From Leptothrix sp. (in: b-proteobacteria) (GTDB taxonomy: Bacteria; Pseudomonadota; Gammaproteobacteria; Burkholderiales; Burkholderiaceae_C): a stretch of 64,000 nt of DNA. The stretch covers positions 22,669 to 86,668 of the forward strand of contig PNKV01000021.1 in NCBI GenBank assembly GCA_013822685.1, given 5' to 3'. The translations under genes and the position numbers were made by a program. Below, one piece after another: positions 9,401 through 16,364 of this stretch; the stretch's first letter is position 1, and each line of letters opens with the position of its first letter. The notes under the pieces were generated by a model. That model had not been told where the DNA came from. It did not search any database and saw nothing but the letters and a program-made list of their open reading frames with translations.

Positions 9401-12226
9401 CTGCGTGGTCAGGTTGGCCGCCAGCTCGTTCACGTTCTCGGTCAGGCCCTTCCAGGTGCCCGAGGCGCCCGGCACCTTGGCCTGGCCGCCCAGCTTGCCT
9501 TCCACGCCCACCTCGCGCGCCACGGTGGTCACCTGGTCGGCGAAGATGGCCAGGGTGTCGGTCATGGAGTTGATGGTGTCGGCCAGCGCGGCGATTTCGC
9601 CCTTGGCTTCCACCGTGAGCTTCTGCTTCAAGTCGCCGTTGGCCACGGCGGTCACCACCTTGGCGATACCGCGCACCTGGCTGGTCAAGTTGCCGGCCAT
9701 GAAGTTCACGTTGTCGGTCAGATCCTTCCAGGTGCCCGAGACGCCTTGCACTTGCGCCTGGCCGCCCAGGCGGCCTTCGGTGCCCACCTCGCGCGCCACG
9801 CGGGTCACTTCGGCGGCGAACGAGGAGAGCTGGTCCACCATGGTGTTGATGGTGGCCTTCAGCTCCAGGATCTCGCCCTTCACGTCCACGGTGATCTTCT
9901 TGGACAAGTCACCAGCGGCCACGGCTTTGGTCACGTCGGCGATGTTGCGCACTTGGCTCGTCAGGTTCGAGCCCATGGAGTTCACCGAGTCGGTCAAGTC
10001 CTTCCAGGTGCCGGCCACGCCCTGCACATCGGCCTGGCCGCCCAGCTTGCCTTCGGTGCCCACTTCCCGCGCCACGCGGGTCACTTCGGCGGCAAAACTT
10101 CGCAGTTGATCCACCATGGTGTTCACGGTGTTTTTCAGTTCCAGGATTTCGCCCTTCACGTCCACGGTGATCTTCTTGGACAAGTCACCGGCGGCCACGG
10201 CCTTGGTCACGTCGGCGATGTTGCGCACCTGTGATGTGAGGTTACCGGCCATGAAGTTGACCGACTCGGTCAAGTCCTTCCAGGTGCCGGCCACGCCTTG
10301 CACGTCGGCCTGGCCGCCCAGCTTGCCTTCGGTGCCCACTTCACGGGCCACGCGGGTCACTTCGGCGGCAAAGCTTCGCAACTGGTCCACCATGGTGTTG
10401 ATGGTGGCTTTCAGTTCCAGGATTTCGCCCTTCACGTCCACGGTGATCTTTTTGGACAAGTCGCCCGCCGCCACGGCCTTGGTCACGTCGGCGATGTTGC
10501 GCACCTGTGATGTGAGGTTACCGGCCATGAAGTTGACCGACTCGGTCAAGTCCTTCCAGGTGCCCGACACGTCGCGCACTTCGGCCTGGCCGCCCAGGCG
10601 CCCTTCGGTGCCCACTTCACGGGCCACGCGGGTCACTTCGGCGGCGAACGATGAGAGCTGGTCCACCATGGTGTTCACGGTGTTCTTCAATTCCAGGATT
10701 TCGCCCTTCACGTCCACGGTGATTTTCTTGGACAAGTCACCGGCGGCCACGGCCTTGGTCACGTCGGCGATGTTGCGCACCTGCGAGGTCAGGTTCGAGG
10801 CCATGGAGTTCACCGAGTCGGTCAAGTCCTTCCAGGTGCCGGCCACGCCTTGCACATCGGCCTGGCCACCCAGCTTGCCTTCGGTGCCCACCTCGCGGGC
10901 CACGCGGGTCACTTCCGCGGCAAAGCTTCGCAGCTGGTCCACCATGGTGTTGATGGTGTCCTTCAGCTCCAGGATTTCGCCCTTCACGTCCACGGTGATC
11001 TTCTTGGACAAGTCACCGGCGGCCACGGCGGTGGTCACTTCCGCGATGTTGCGCACTTGCGAGGTCAAGTTACCGGCCATGAAGTTGACCGACTCGGTCA
11101 GGTCCTTCCACGTGCCGGCCACACCCTGCACATCGGCCTGGCCGCCCAGGATCCCTTCGGTGCCCACCTCGCGGGCCACGCGGGTCACTTCGGCCGCAAA
11201 ACTGCGCAGCTGGTCCACCAGGGTGTTGACGGTGCTTTTCAACTCCAGGATCTCGCCCTTGCCGTCCACGGTGATCTTCTTGGACAAGTCACCCGCCGCC
11301 ACGGCCTTGGTCACGTCGGCAATGTTGCGCACCTGACTGGTCAAGTTGCCCGCCATGGAGTTCACCGAGTCGGTCAAGTCCTTCCAGGTGCCGGACACAC
11401 CTTCCACGCGGGCCTGGCCGCCCAGGATCCCTTCGGTGCCCACTTCGCGCGCCACGCGGGTCACTTCAGACGCGAAGCTTCGCAGTTGGTCCACCATGGT
11501 GTTGATGGTGTTCTTGAGCGTGAGGAACTCGCCCTTCACGTCCACTTCGATTTTCTTGGACAAGTCGCCCTTGGCCACCGCCGTGGTCACGTCGGCGATG
11601 TTGCGCACCTGGTCGGTCAGGTTGCCGGCCATGGAGTTCACCGAGTCGGTCAAATCCTTCCAGGTGCCGGCCACGCCCTTCACGCGGGCCTGGCCGCCCA
11701 GCTTGCCTTCGGTGCCCACTTCACGGGCCACGCGGGTCACTTCGGCCGAGAAGTTGCCCAACTGGTCCACCATCTTGTTGATGGTTTTGGCGGTGCGCAA
11801 AAACTCGCCCTCCAAGGGCCGGCTGTCCACCTCCAGCGCCATGCTCTTGGACAGGTCGCCCTGGGCCACAGCGCCAATCACGCGGGCCACTTCCGAGGTG
11901 GGGTGCACCAGGTCGTCGATCAGCGAGTTGATGCAATCCACCGACTCGGCCCAGAAGCCCTTGGCATCGCGCATGGAGGCGCGCTGCTTGAGCTTGCCTT
12001 CCTTGCCCACCACCTGCCGCAAGCGGGCCAGCTCCAGGGCCATGGTCTCGTTCTGCTCGACCACGTCGTTGAAGACATCGGCCACTTTGCCAGCCAGGCC
12101 CTCCCAATGCCTGGGCAGCCTGACGGTGGCATCGCCCCGCCTCAAAGCCGTCAGCGCTGTCAACAGCGTGGCGAGTTCCTGTTCCGCGGAAAATTCAGGC
12201 AAGGTGGGGTTAGCCAGGACTTTCAT
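6455..12226 (-). CDS. Giant soluble poly-HAMP hybrid histidine kinase
   Basis: A 1923-residue kinase with no signal peptide or membrane helix. One degenerate HAMP-like unit (about 70-162) is followed by nine tandem 92-residue HAMP modules (163-990), most sharing [12 protein letters not shown], GTWKDLTxSVN and [13 protein letters not shown] domain follows (about 1000-1155), then a Gln/Glu-rich coiled coil (1165-1225), HisKA with H1237 (MSHELRTPL), an HATPase (about 1340-1465), a receiver with D1591 ([10 protein letters not shown]), a degenerate middle receiver (about 1662-1770) and a C-terminal receiver with D1854 ([12 protein letters not shown]). The layout recalls fungal group III Nik1/Os-1 osmosensors, which also lack membrane spans and use HAMP arrays. 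It is the first gene of the two-kinase operon. Confidence 0.93.
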   Translation of the reverse strand: MKVLANPTLPEFSAEQELATLLTALTALRRGDATVRLPRHWEGLAGKVADVFNDVVEQNETMALELARLRQVVGKEGKLKQRASMRDAKGFWAESVDCINSLIDDLVHPTSEVARVIGAVAQGDLSKSMALEVDSRPLEGEFLRTAKTINKMVDQLGNFSAEVTRVAREVGTEGKLGGQARVKGVAGTWKDLTDSVNSMAGNLTDQVRNIADVTTAVAKGDLSKKIEVDVKGEFLTLKNTINTMVDQLRSFASEVTRVAREVGTEGILGGQARVEGVSGTWKDLTDSVNSMAGNLTSQVRNIADVTKAVAAGDLSKKITVDGKGEILELKSTVNTLVDQLRSFAAEVTRVAREVGTEGILGGQADVQGVAGTWKDLTESVNFMAGNLTSQVRNIAEVTTAVAAGDLSKKITVDVKGEILELKDTINTMVDQLRSFAAEVTRVAREVGTEGKLGGQADVQGVAGTWKDLTDSVNSMASNLTSQVRNIADVTKAVAAGDLSKKITVDVKGEILELKNTVNTMVDQLSSFAAEVTRVAREVGTEGRLGGQAEVRDVSGTWKDLTESVNFMAGNLTSQVRNIADVTKAVAAGDLSKKITVDVKGEILELKATINTMVDQLRSFAAEVTRVAREVGTEGKLGGQADVQGVAGTWKDLTESVNFMAGNLTSQVRNIADVTKAVAAGDLSKKITVDVKGEILELKNTVNTMVDQLRSFAAEVTRVAREVGTEGKLGGQADVQGVAGTWKDLTDSVNSMGSNLTSQVRNIADVTKAVAAGDLSKKITVDVKGEILELKATINTMVDQLSSFAAEVTRVAREVGTEGRLGGQAQVQGVSGTWKDLTDNVNFMAGNLTSQVRGIAKVVTAVANGDLKQKLTVEAKGEIAALADTINSMTDTLAIFADQVTTVAREVGVEGKLGGQAKVPGASGTWKGLTENVNELAANLTTQVRAIAEVATAVTQGDLTRSITVETQGEVAALKDTINEMIRNLKDTTQKNTEQDWLKTNLAKFSRMLQGQKDLVTVGQLILSELAPVVGAQQAEFYVLSGSPEGASLKLFASYASGGQYTHGKEVGLGEGLVGQCAIDKQKILLTNVPTAAFRIASGLSENAAMDVLVLPVVFEGEVRGVLELASLDRFNPAHQAFLDQLTESIGIVINTLEANTRTETLLTQSQSLAQELQSRQQELQQTNQELQEKARLLAHQNQEVERKNQEVEQARQALEEKAEQLALTSKYKSEFLANMSHELRTPLNSLLILSDQLCKNPEGNLTGKQVEFSKTIHSSGNDLLMLINDILDLSKIESGTVVVDVSELRLDDLQRSVERSFRHFAESKHVDFVVNLSPPLPKSLVTDVKRLQQIIKNLLSNAFKFTHQGQVVFSIATADSGWSTENEELKRASQVIAFSVSDTGIGISADKQQIIFEAFQQADGSTSRKYGGTGLGLAISRELSRLLGGEIRLVSAPGKGSTFTLYLPQNYSPARVARHARPQGADTLAAQDEGHGGKPVLALEARHPAPRFVPSVAKVDEAVSESVAFANVADDDREAISPGDRVLLIVENDVAFAKVLLEAARQNGYKGLVSTTGAGALSMTRDFHPSLITLDIHLPDMQGWRILDRLKTDQETSHIPICVVSTDDSRERALQAGAVGFLTKPLQSKDVVDEALAHLYQFGERRVKTLLVVMPPSPLRTDFVNALDQEVEVIVADQADLARQTLKHADCVVIDPSLGALHPDEVLDTMEQRPGATQLPVVLYASDAGDSVWRRQHGGFGLREARTLDALLAHAAFFLHRSPASLSDAERQAISTMNGGKGVLAGKKALIVDDDMRNIFALATVLDNEGMNIVSADNGREAIRLVQSDPSIDIVLMDIMMPEMDGIATMQEIRKLPHGKDLPMVAVTAKAMKGDRQKCIEAGAWDYLSKPVDPMHLLAVLRGWLCL
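9257..11740 (-). repeat. Nine tandem 276-bp HAMP-coding repeats
   Basis: The coding sequence for residues 163-990 is nine head-to-tail units of 276 bp (92 codons). The central six are nearly identical over long stretches of DNA, while the first and last two have diverged. Exact in-frame periodicity makes copy-number change by recombination possible without a frameshift. Confidence 0.9.
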
Positions 12227-12339
12227 ACAACCTCGTGGATTTGGAAATGGCGGGAAACATTGTGCCCAGAATGGTCATGCGCGGCATGGCCGCAGACATG
12301 ATTTTTGACGCACAAAATCCAGCCTGTTTTTGTGATTGG

Positions 12340-12355
12340 CTGTATGCGTATACAG
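12340..12355. promoter_or_regulatory. LexA/SOS box
   Basis: CTGTATGCGTATACAG fits the CTGT-N8-ACAG LexA operator exactly, and 7 of its 8 symmetric pairs match. It ends 7 bases before the ATG at 12363, where bound repressor would block transcription or its start. The next genes encode a nuclease-fold protein and a DinG-type helicase, both plausible SOS functions, which strengthens the call. Confidence 0.82.
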
Positions 12356-12362
12356 TTGCGGT

Positions 12363-13175
12363 ATGTTGCCGGATTCCACCCCTGCGCCCCTGGGCCGCGC
12401 CCACCGCAACCGACTGATGCAGATCTGGCGATCAGCCGGTTGGCCCTGCCGCGACGCCATCGAGATCGACCTGCTGGCCGCGGGTATGGCCTCCTTGCGG
12501 GCCACGCCCGAAGGCCGCGAAACCCTGCACCTGACTGAGGCCGGCATCCAATGGTTGGCGCTGGCCCGCCAGCAAAACCGCCGCGCCTTGAGTGCCCACG
12601 ATCGCCTGGCCGAGAAAGTGGCCTGGCAGTTGATGGACGCCGGGCGGGTGGTGTGGCGCGAGCTGTCTCTGCGCGCCCGCGTGGATGTCGATGCCGAGCT
12701 GACCCAGGCACCTTGTGCCCAGGAACTGGCGCCAGTGGCGCTGTGGCCCGAAGACGAAGCCGCCATCGAACGCAAGGCCTCGTGGCGCATGGCGCGCCCG
12801 GACGTCTTCTCGGTGCGCAACACCTCGGTGCAGGCTTACCTGCAACCGGTGGTTCACGAGGTCAAGGCCAGCCGCGCCGACCTGCTGTCCGACCTGCGCC
12901 ACGAGGCCAAGCGCCAGTCTTACCAGTGGCTCTGCTGCGAGTGCTATTACGTGTTCCCGGCGGGCATCGCCGAGCCCGCAGAAATCCCGCCCGAGTTCGG
13001 CGTGTGGCTGTGGCACGGCGACCCCGAGGGCGGGCGGTTCGAGCTGGCCCGGCCGGCACGGCATGTGGCGTGCGAGTTGCCCTTCGCGGTGTGGCTGGCG
13101 CTGGCCAAGGCCACGCCGATGCGGCTGGAGGGCGATGAGCCGGTGCAAGCCAGCCTGGGCGAGGTTGGCGATTGA
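12363..13175 (+). CDS. PD-(D/E)XK nuclease-fold protein (MmcB-like), SOS-boxed
   Basis: A 270-residue protein. The C-terminal half holds a PD-(D/E)XK-like pattern: P146-D147 in MARPDVFSV, then E166-x-K168 in HEVKASRADLLSD. That second stretch resembles the MmcB/YraN-type nuclease fold (EVKxSRADFLSD). The N-terminal half is helical and could be a DNA-binding winged helix (HDRLAEKVAWQLMDAG). I chose ATG 12363 because the alternative TTG at 12336 would put the LexA box inside the gene. No good Shine-Dalgarno is visible. Its stop overlaps the TTG start of the helicase gene (TTGA, 13172-13175). A DNA-repair endonuclease or accessory factor for the helicase is likely; no named family is certain. 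Confidence 0.75.
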   Translation: MLPDSTPAPLGRAHRNRLMQIWRSAGWPCRDAIEIDLLAAGMASLRATPEGRETLHLTEAGIQWLALARQQNRRALSAHDRLAEKVAWQLMDAGRVVWRELSLRARVDVDAELTQAPCAQELAPVALWPEDEAAIERKASWRMARPDVFSVRNTSVQAYLQPVVHEVKASRADLLSDLRHEAKRQSYQWLCCECYYVFPAGIAEPAEIPPEFGVWLWHGDPEGGRFELARPARHVACELPFAVWLALAKATPMRLEGDEPVQASLGEVGD

Positions 13176-15412
13176 AGTACACGGTCGCTGTCCGGGCCTT
13201 GTGCGAGTTCACCGCCAAGCAGGGCGACCTGGACCTGCGTTTCACCCCTTCTCCCACCGCGCAAGAGGGCATCGCCGGCCACCAGTTGGTGGCCTCACGG
13301 CGGGGCGAGGGCTACGAATCCGAGATCAGCTTGAGTGGCGAGCACCAGCACCTGCTGGTCCGGGGGCGGGCCGATGGTTACGACCCCAGGCTGAACCGCC
13401 TGGAAGAAGTCAAGACCTTCCGCGGCCGCCTGGAGCGCCAGCCCGACAACCACCGTCACCTGCATTGGGCACAACTCATGGTCTATGGCTGGCTGCTGTG
13501 CCAGGCGCGTGGCCTGAGCGAGGTGGAGCTGGCCTTGGTGTACTTCGACATCGGCTCGCAGGACGAGACCGTGCTGCGCCAGCATTGCAGCGCCACGGCA
13601 TTGCAGCAGCACTTTGAGACGCAATGCGAGCGCTTCCTGGATTGGGCCGACCAGGAGTTGGCGCACCGGGCGGCCCGCGATTGGGCGCTCACCGCCTTGC
13701 CCTTCCCACATGCCGCGTTCCGCACCGGCCAGCGCGCTTTGGCCGAGGCTGTCTACAAGGCCAACAGCGCGGGCCGGTGCCTGATGGTGCAGGCGCCCAC
13801 CGGCATCGGCAAAACCATCGGCACGGTCTTTCCGCTGCTCAAGGCCTGCCCGGCGCAAAAGCTCGACAAAGTGTTCTTTCTGACGGCCAAGACTTCAGGC
13901 CGCGGTGTGGCCATGAAGGCGCTGGACCTGGTCAAGCGCAGCGCGCCCGCCTTGCCCCTGCGCGTGATCGAACTGGCGGCCAAGGAGAAGGCCTGCGAAC
14001 ACCCCGACAAAGCCTGCCATGGCGCCTCTTGCACCTTGGCGCAGGGCTTTTACGACCGGCTGCCGCAGGCCCGCACTGCTGCTGCGGCGGCCGGCACTTT
14101 GGACAAGGCCACGCTGCGCACCGTGGCCCTGGCCCACCAGGTCTGCCCTTACTACCTGGGCCAGGAGATGGTGAAGTGGAGCGACGCGGTGGTGGGCGAC
14201 TACAACCACTACTTCGACCTGAACGCGATGCTGCATGGCCTGGCGGTGGGCCAGCCCTGGCGCGTGAGCGTGCTGGTGGACGAGGCGCACAACCTGGTCG
14301 AGCGCGCCCGCAAGATGTACACCGCCGAACTGGATCAGACCAGCCTGGGCGCGGCCCGCCGGTCGGCACCGCCGCCGCTCAAGAAGGCGCTCGACCGCCT
14401 GCACAAAAGCTGGAACGCCACCCACAAGGCGCAGGCTGAGGATTACCAGGTGCATGCGCAGGTGCCTGAGGCCTTCATGTTCAGCCTGCAGCAGGCCACG
14501 CACGCCATCACCGAGCACCTCACAGAGCACCCCACGCTGGTCGACGAAGCCTTGCAGGGCTTTTACTTTGAGGCCCTGCACTTCACCCGCCTGAGTGAAT
14601 CCTTCGGCGAGCATTCGCTGTTCGACATCACCAAGGCCGGCAAGCAATCCACCTTGTGCCTGCGCAATGTGGTGCCGGCGAGCTTCCTGAAGCCACGCTT
14701 GGCCAATGCGCACTCGGTCACCTTGTTCTCGGCCACCTTGCGCCCGCAGCAGTTCTACGGCGATTTGCTGGGCTTGCCTGACAACACCGCCTGGATCGAT
14801 GTGGATTCGCCCTTCAGCCATGAGCAACTGAGCGTGCAGGTGTCCAGGCACATCTCCACCCGCTACCAGCATCGGCAAGCGTCCCTGCCCCGGGTGGTGG
14901 AGGTGATGGCCTGCCAATACGAGCAACAGCCCGGCAACTACCTGGCCTTCTTCAGCAGCTTTGATTACCTGGACGAGGTGGCCAGGCTGTGGGCCGCGCG
15001 CATGCCGCAGGTCACCACCTGGAAGCAGTCACGCCGCATGAGCGAAGGTGATCAGGCGCAGTTCCTGGCCCGATTCACCGAAGAAGGGCAGGGCATGGGC
15101 TTCGCGGTGCTGGGGGGCTCGTTTGCCGAGGGCATCGACCTGGCGGGGCAGCGCCTCATCGGCGCTTTCATTGCCACGCTGGGCTTGCCCCAGGTCAACG
15201 TGGTGAACGAGCAGATCCGCCTGCGCATGGCCGATCTGTTTGGCGATGGCTACGCCTACACCTACCTGTACCCTGGCCTGCAAAAGGTGGTGCAGGCGGC
15301 GGGCCGCGTGATCCGCACCCAGACCGACCGGGGCGTGGTGCACCTCATGGACGACCGCTTTGGCCGGCCCGAGGTGCGTGGCTTGCTGCCCGCCTGGTGG
15401 CGGGTGGTCTGA
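13172..15412 (+). CDS. RecB-type nuclease fused to DinG/XPD-family Fe-S helicase
   Basis: A 746-residue protein. The N-terminus is a Cas4/RecB-like nuclease with H37, GRAD (D68), E79-V-K81 and the Q101-x3-Y105 motif. The rest is a superfamily 2 XPD/DinG helicase: Walker A APTGIGKT (208-215), four cysteines spaced to hold a 4Fe-4S cluster (C275, C282, C287, C325), DEAH at 370-373, and C-terminal motifs including GGSFAEGIDL and QAAGRVIRTQTDRG. Translation starts at TTG inside the stop of the upstream gene, so it should be coupled and share the LexA box. By family it would unwind 5'-to-3' and cut branched or damaged DNA. It is distinct from housekeeping dinG because of the fused nuclease. Confidence 0.9.
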   Translation: MKYTVAVRALCEFTAKQGDLDLRFTPSPTAQEGIAGHQLVASRRGEGYESEISLSGEHQHLLVRGRADGYDPRLNRLEEVKTFRGRLERQPDNHRHLHWAQLMVYGWLLCQARGLSEVELALVYFDIGSQDETVLRQHCSATALQQHFETQCERFLDWADQELAHRAARDWALTALPFPHAAFRTGQRALAEAVYKANSAGRCLMVQAPTGIGKTIGTVFPLLKACPAQKLDKVFFLTAKTSGRGVAMKALDLVKRSAPALPLRVIELAAKEKACEHPDKACHGASCTLAQGFYDRLPQARTAAAAAGTLDKATLRTVALAHQVCPYYLGQEMVKWSDAVVGDYNHYFDLNAMLHGLAVGQPWRVSVLVDEAHNLVERARKMYTAELDQTSLGAARRSAPPPLKKALDRLHKSWNATHKAQAEDYQVHAQVPEAFMFSLQQATHAITEHLTEHPTLVDEALQGFYFEALHFTRLSESFGEHSLFDITKAGKQSTLCLRNVVPASFLKPRLANAHSVTLFSATLRPQQFYGDLLGLPDNTAWIDVDSPFSHEQLSVQVSRHISTRYQHRQASLPRVVEVMACQYEQQPGNYLAFFSSFDYLDEVARLWAARMPQVTTWKQSRRMSEGDQAQFLARFTEEGQGMGFAVLGGSFAEGIDLAGQRLIGAFIATLGLPQVNVVNEQIRLRMADLFGDGYAYTYLYPGLQKVVQAAGRVIRTQTDRGVVHLMDDRFGRPEVRGLLPAWWRVV

Positions 15413-15433
15413 GCTCTTGCGGGCCCAAAACCA

Positions 15434-16276
15434 TCAGTTGGCCAGCAACCTGCGCGACAGGAAAACCGTCAAGGGCTGGTACCACGAGCCTGCGATGCGC
15501 ACCAGCAAATCCATGAACTTCGCATCGGCGCCGATCAATGCCCGACGCTCGCCGCGCTCGACCGCGCGCAAGATTTGCAAAGCGGCACTTTCGGCCGAGG
15601 TGCCTGTCAAGGCCTTGTTGAAGCGCGCGCGCGCGTCCTCGACATCACCGCCGCAGCGAGAGGTCACGCTCGCGTCAATGCGGGCCGTGTGCGCGATGTT
15701 CGTGCGAATACCACCGGGGTGCACGCAGGTGGCGCTCACGCCACAAGCTTCCAGGTCCAGCTCTTGCCGCAAGGACTCGGTGAAACCTCGCACCGCGAAC
15801 TTGCTGGCGTTGTAGGGCGCCTGGCTTGGCGCCGCCATCAGCCCTGCCAGGCTGGACAGGTTGACCACATGCCCTTCGCCGGCCCGTTTGAGGTGTGGCA
15901 GGAAAGCCTGCGTGCCCCACACAACGCCCCAGAAGTTGATGTCCATGATCCAGTGGAAGTCTTCAGGCGAAATCGTTTCAACAAATGCGCCAATGGCCAC
16001 CCCCGCGTTGTTGAAGATGAAGTTGACCTTGCCATGGTCTGCCACGACCTGATCAGCCCAGCTGAACACCGCTTCTCGGCTGGTCACGTCCAAGCGGGTG
16101 GTCGTGACGTTCACGCCAAGAGGGCGCGCCATGTTGGCGGTCTCCAGCAAGCCAGTTTCGTTGACATCGCTCAGCGCCAGGTGGCAGCCGCGCCGGGCCA
16201 GCTCCAATGCCAAGGTACGCCCCATGCCGGACGCCGCACCTGTGATGGCGGCGACCTTGCCCTTGAAGCTCTTCAT
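15434..16276 (-). CDS. Short-chain dehydrogenase/reductase
   Basis: A 280-residue classical-type SDR. It has TGAASGMG for cofactor binding (about 13-20), NNAG near 90, the catalytic Ser in NLSSLAG and the YxxxK motif YNASKFA. The tail (about 200-280) resembles SDRs acting on hydrophobic alcohols or ketones, with a possible membrane-associating C-terminal stretch (WYQPLTVFLSRRL). It lies 88 bases downstream of the cytochrome gene on the same strand and converges with the helicase gene, 21 bases apart. The Shine-Dalgarno is weak. The substrate is not evident. Confidence 0.88.
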   Translation of the reverse strand: MKSFKGKVAAITGAASGMGRTLALELARRGCHLALSDVNETGLLETANMARPLGVNVTTTRLDVTSREAVFSWADQVVADHGKVNFIFNNAGVAIGAFVETISPEDFHWIMDINFWGVVWGTQAFLPHLKRAGEGHVVNLSSLAGLMAAPSQAPYNASKFAVRGFTESLRQELDLEACGVSATCVHPGGIRTNIAHTARIDASVTSRCGGDVEDARARFNKALTGTSAESAALQILRAVERGERRALIGADAKFMDLLVRIAGSWYQPLTVFLSRRLLAN

Positions 16277-16364
16277 CTAATTGACCGTTCTCGTATTGCT
16301 TCCCCGCATCATGCGCTAAATGAGCGTTAGGCCAAGCACGCGGCTTGTGCATTTCTTGTGAATT

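Noticed and set aside
9257..11740. Regular direct repeats that could suggest a CRISPR or tandem satellite
   Set aside because: The 276-bp unit is in frame with a kinase gene and encodes HAMP domains; there are no short repeats with unique spacers.
8138..12301. Very long open frames on the plus strand opposite the HAMP kinase
   Set aside because: They mirror the repeated coding sequence in a high-GC genome, contain no recognisable domains and have low-complexity compositions rich in His, Gly and Val or Ser and Thr.
16277..16364. GTTAGGC near 16323, resembling an integron attC core
   Set aside because: A 7-base match only; no RYYYAAC partner or long imperfect stem at the right distance and no integrase gene nearby.
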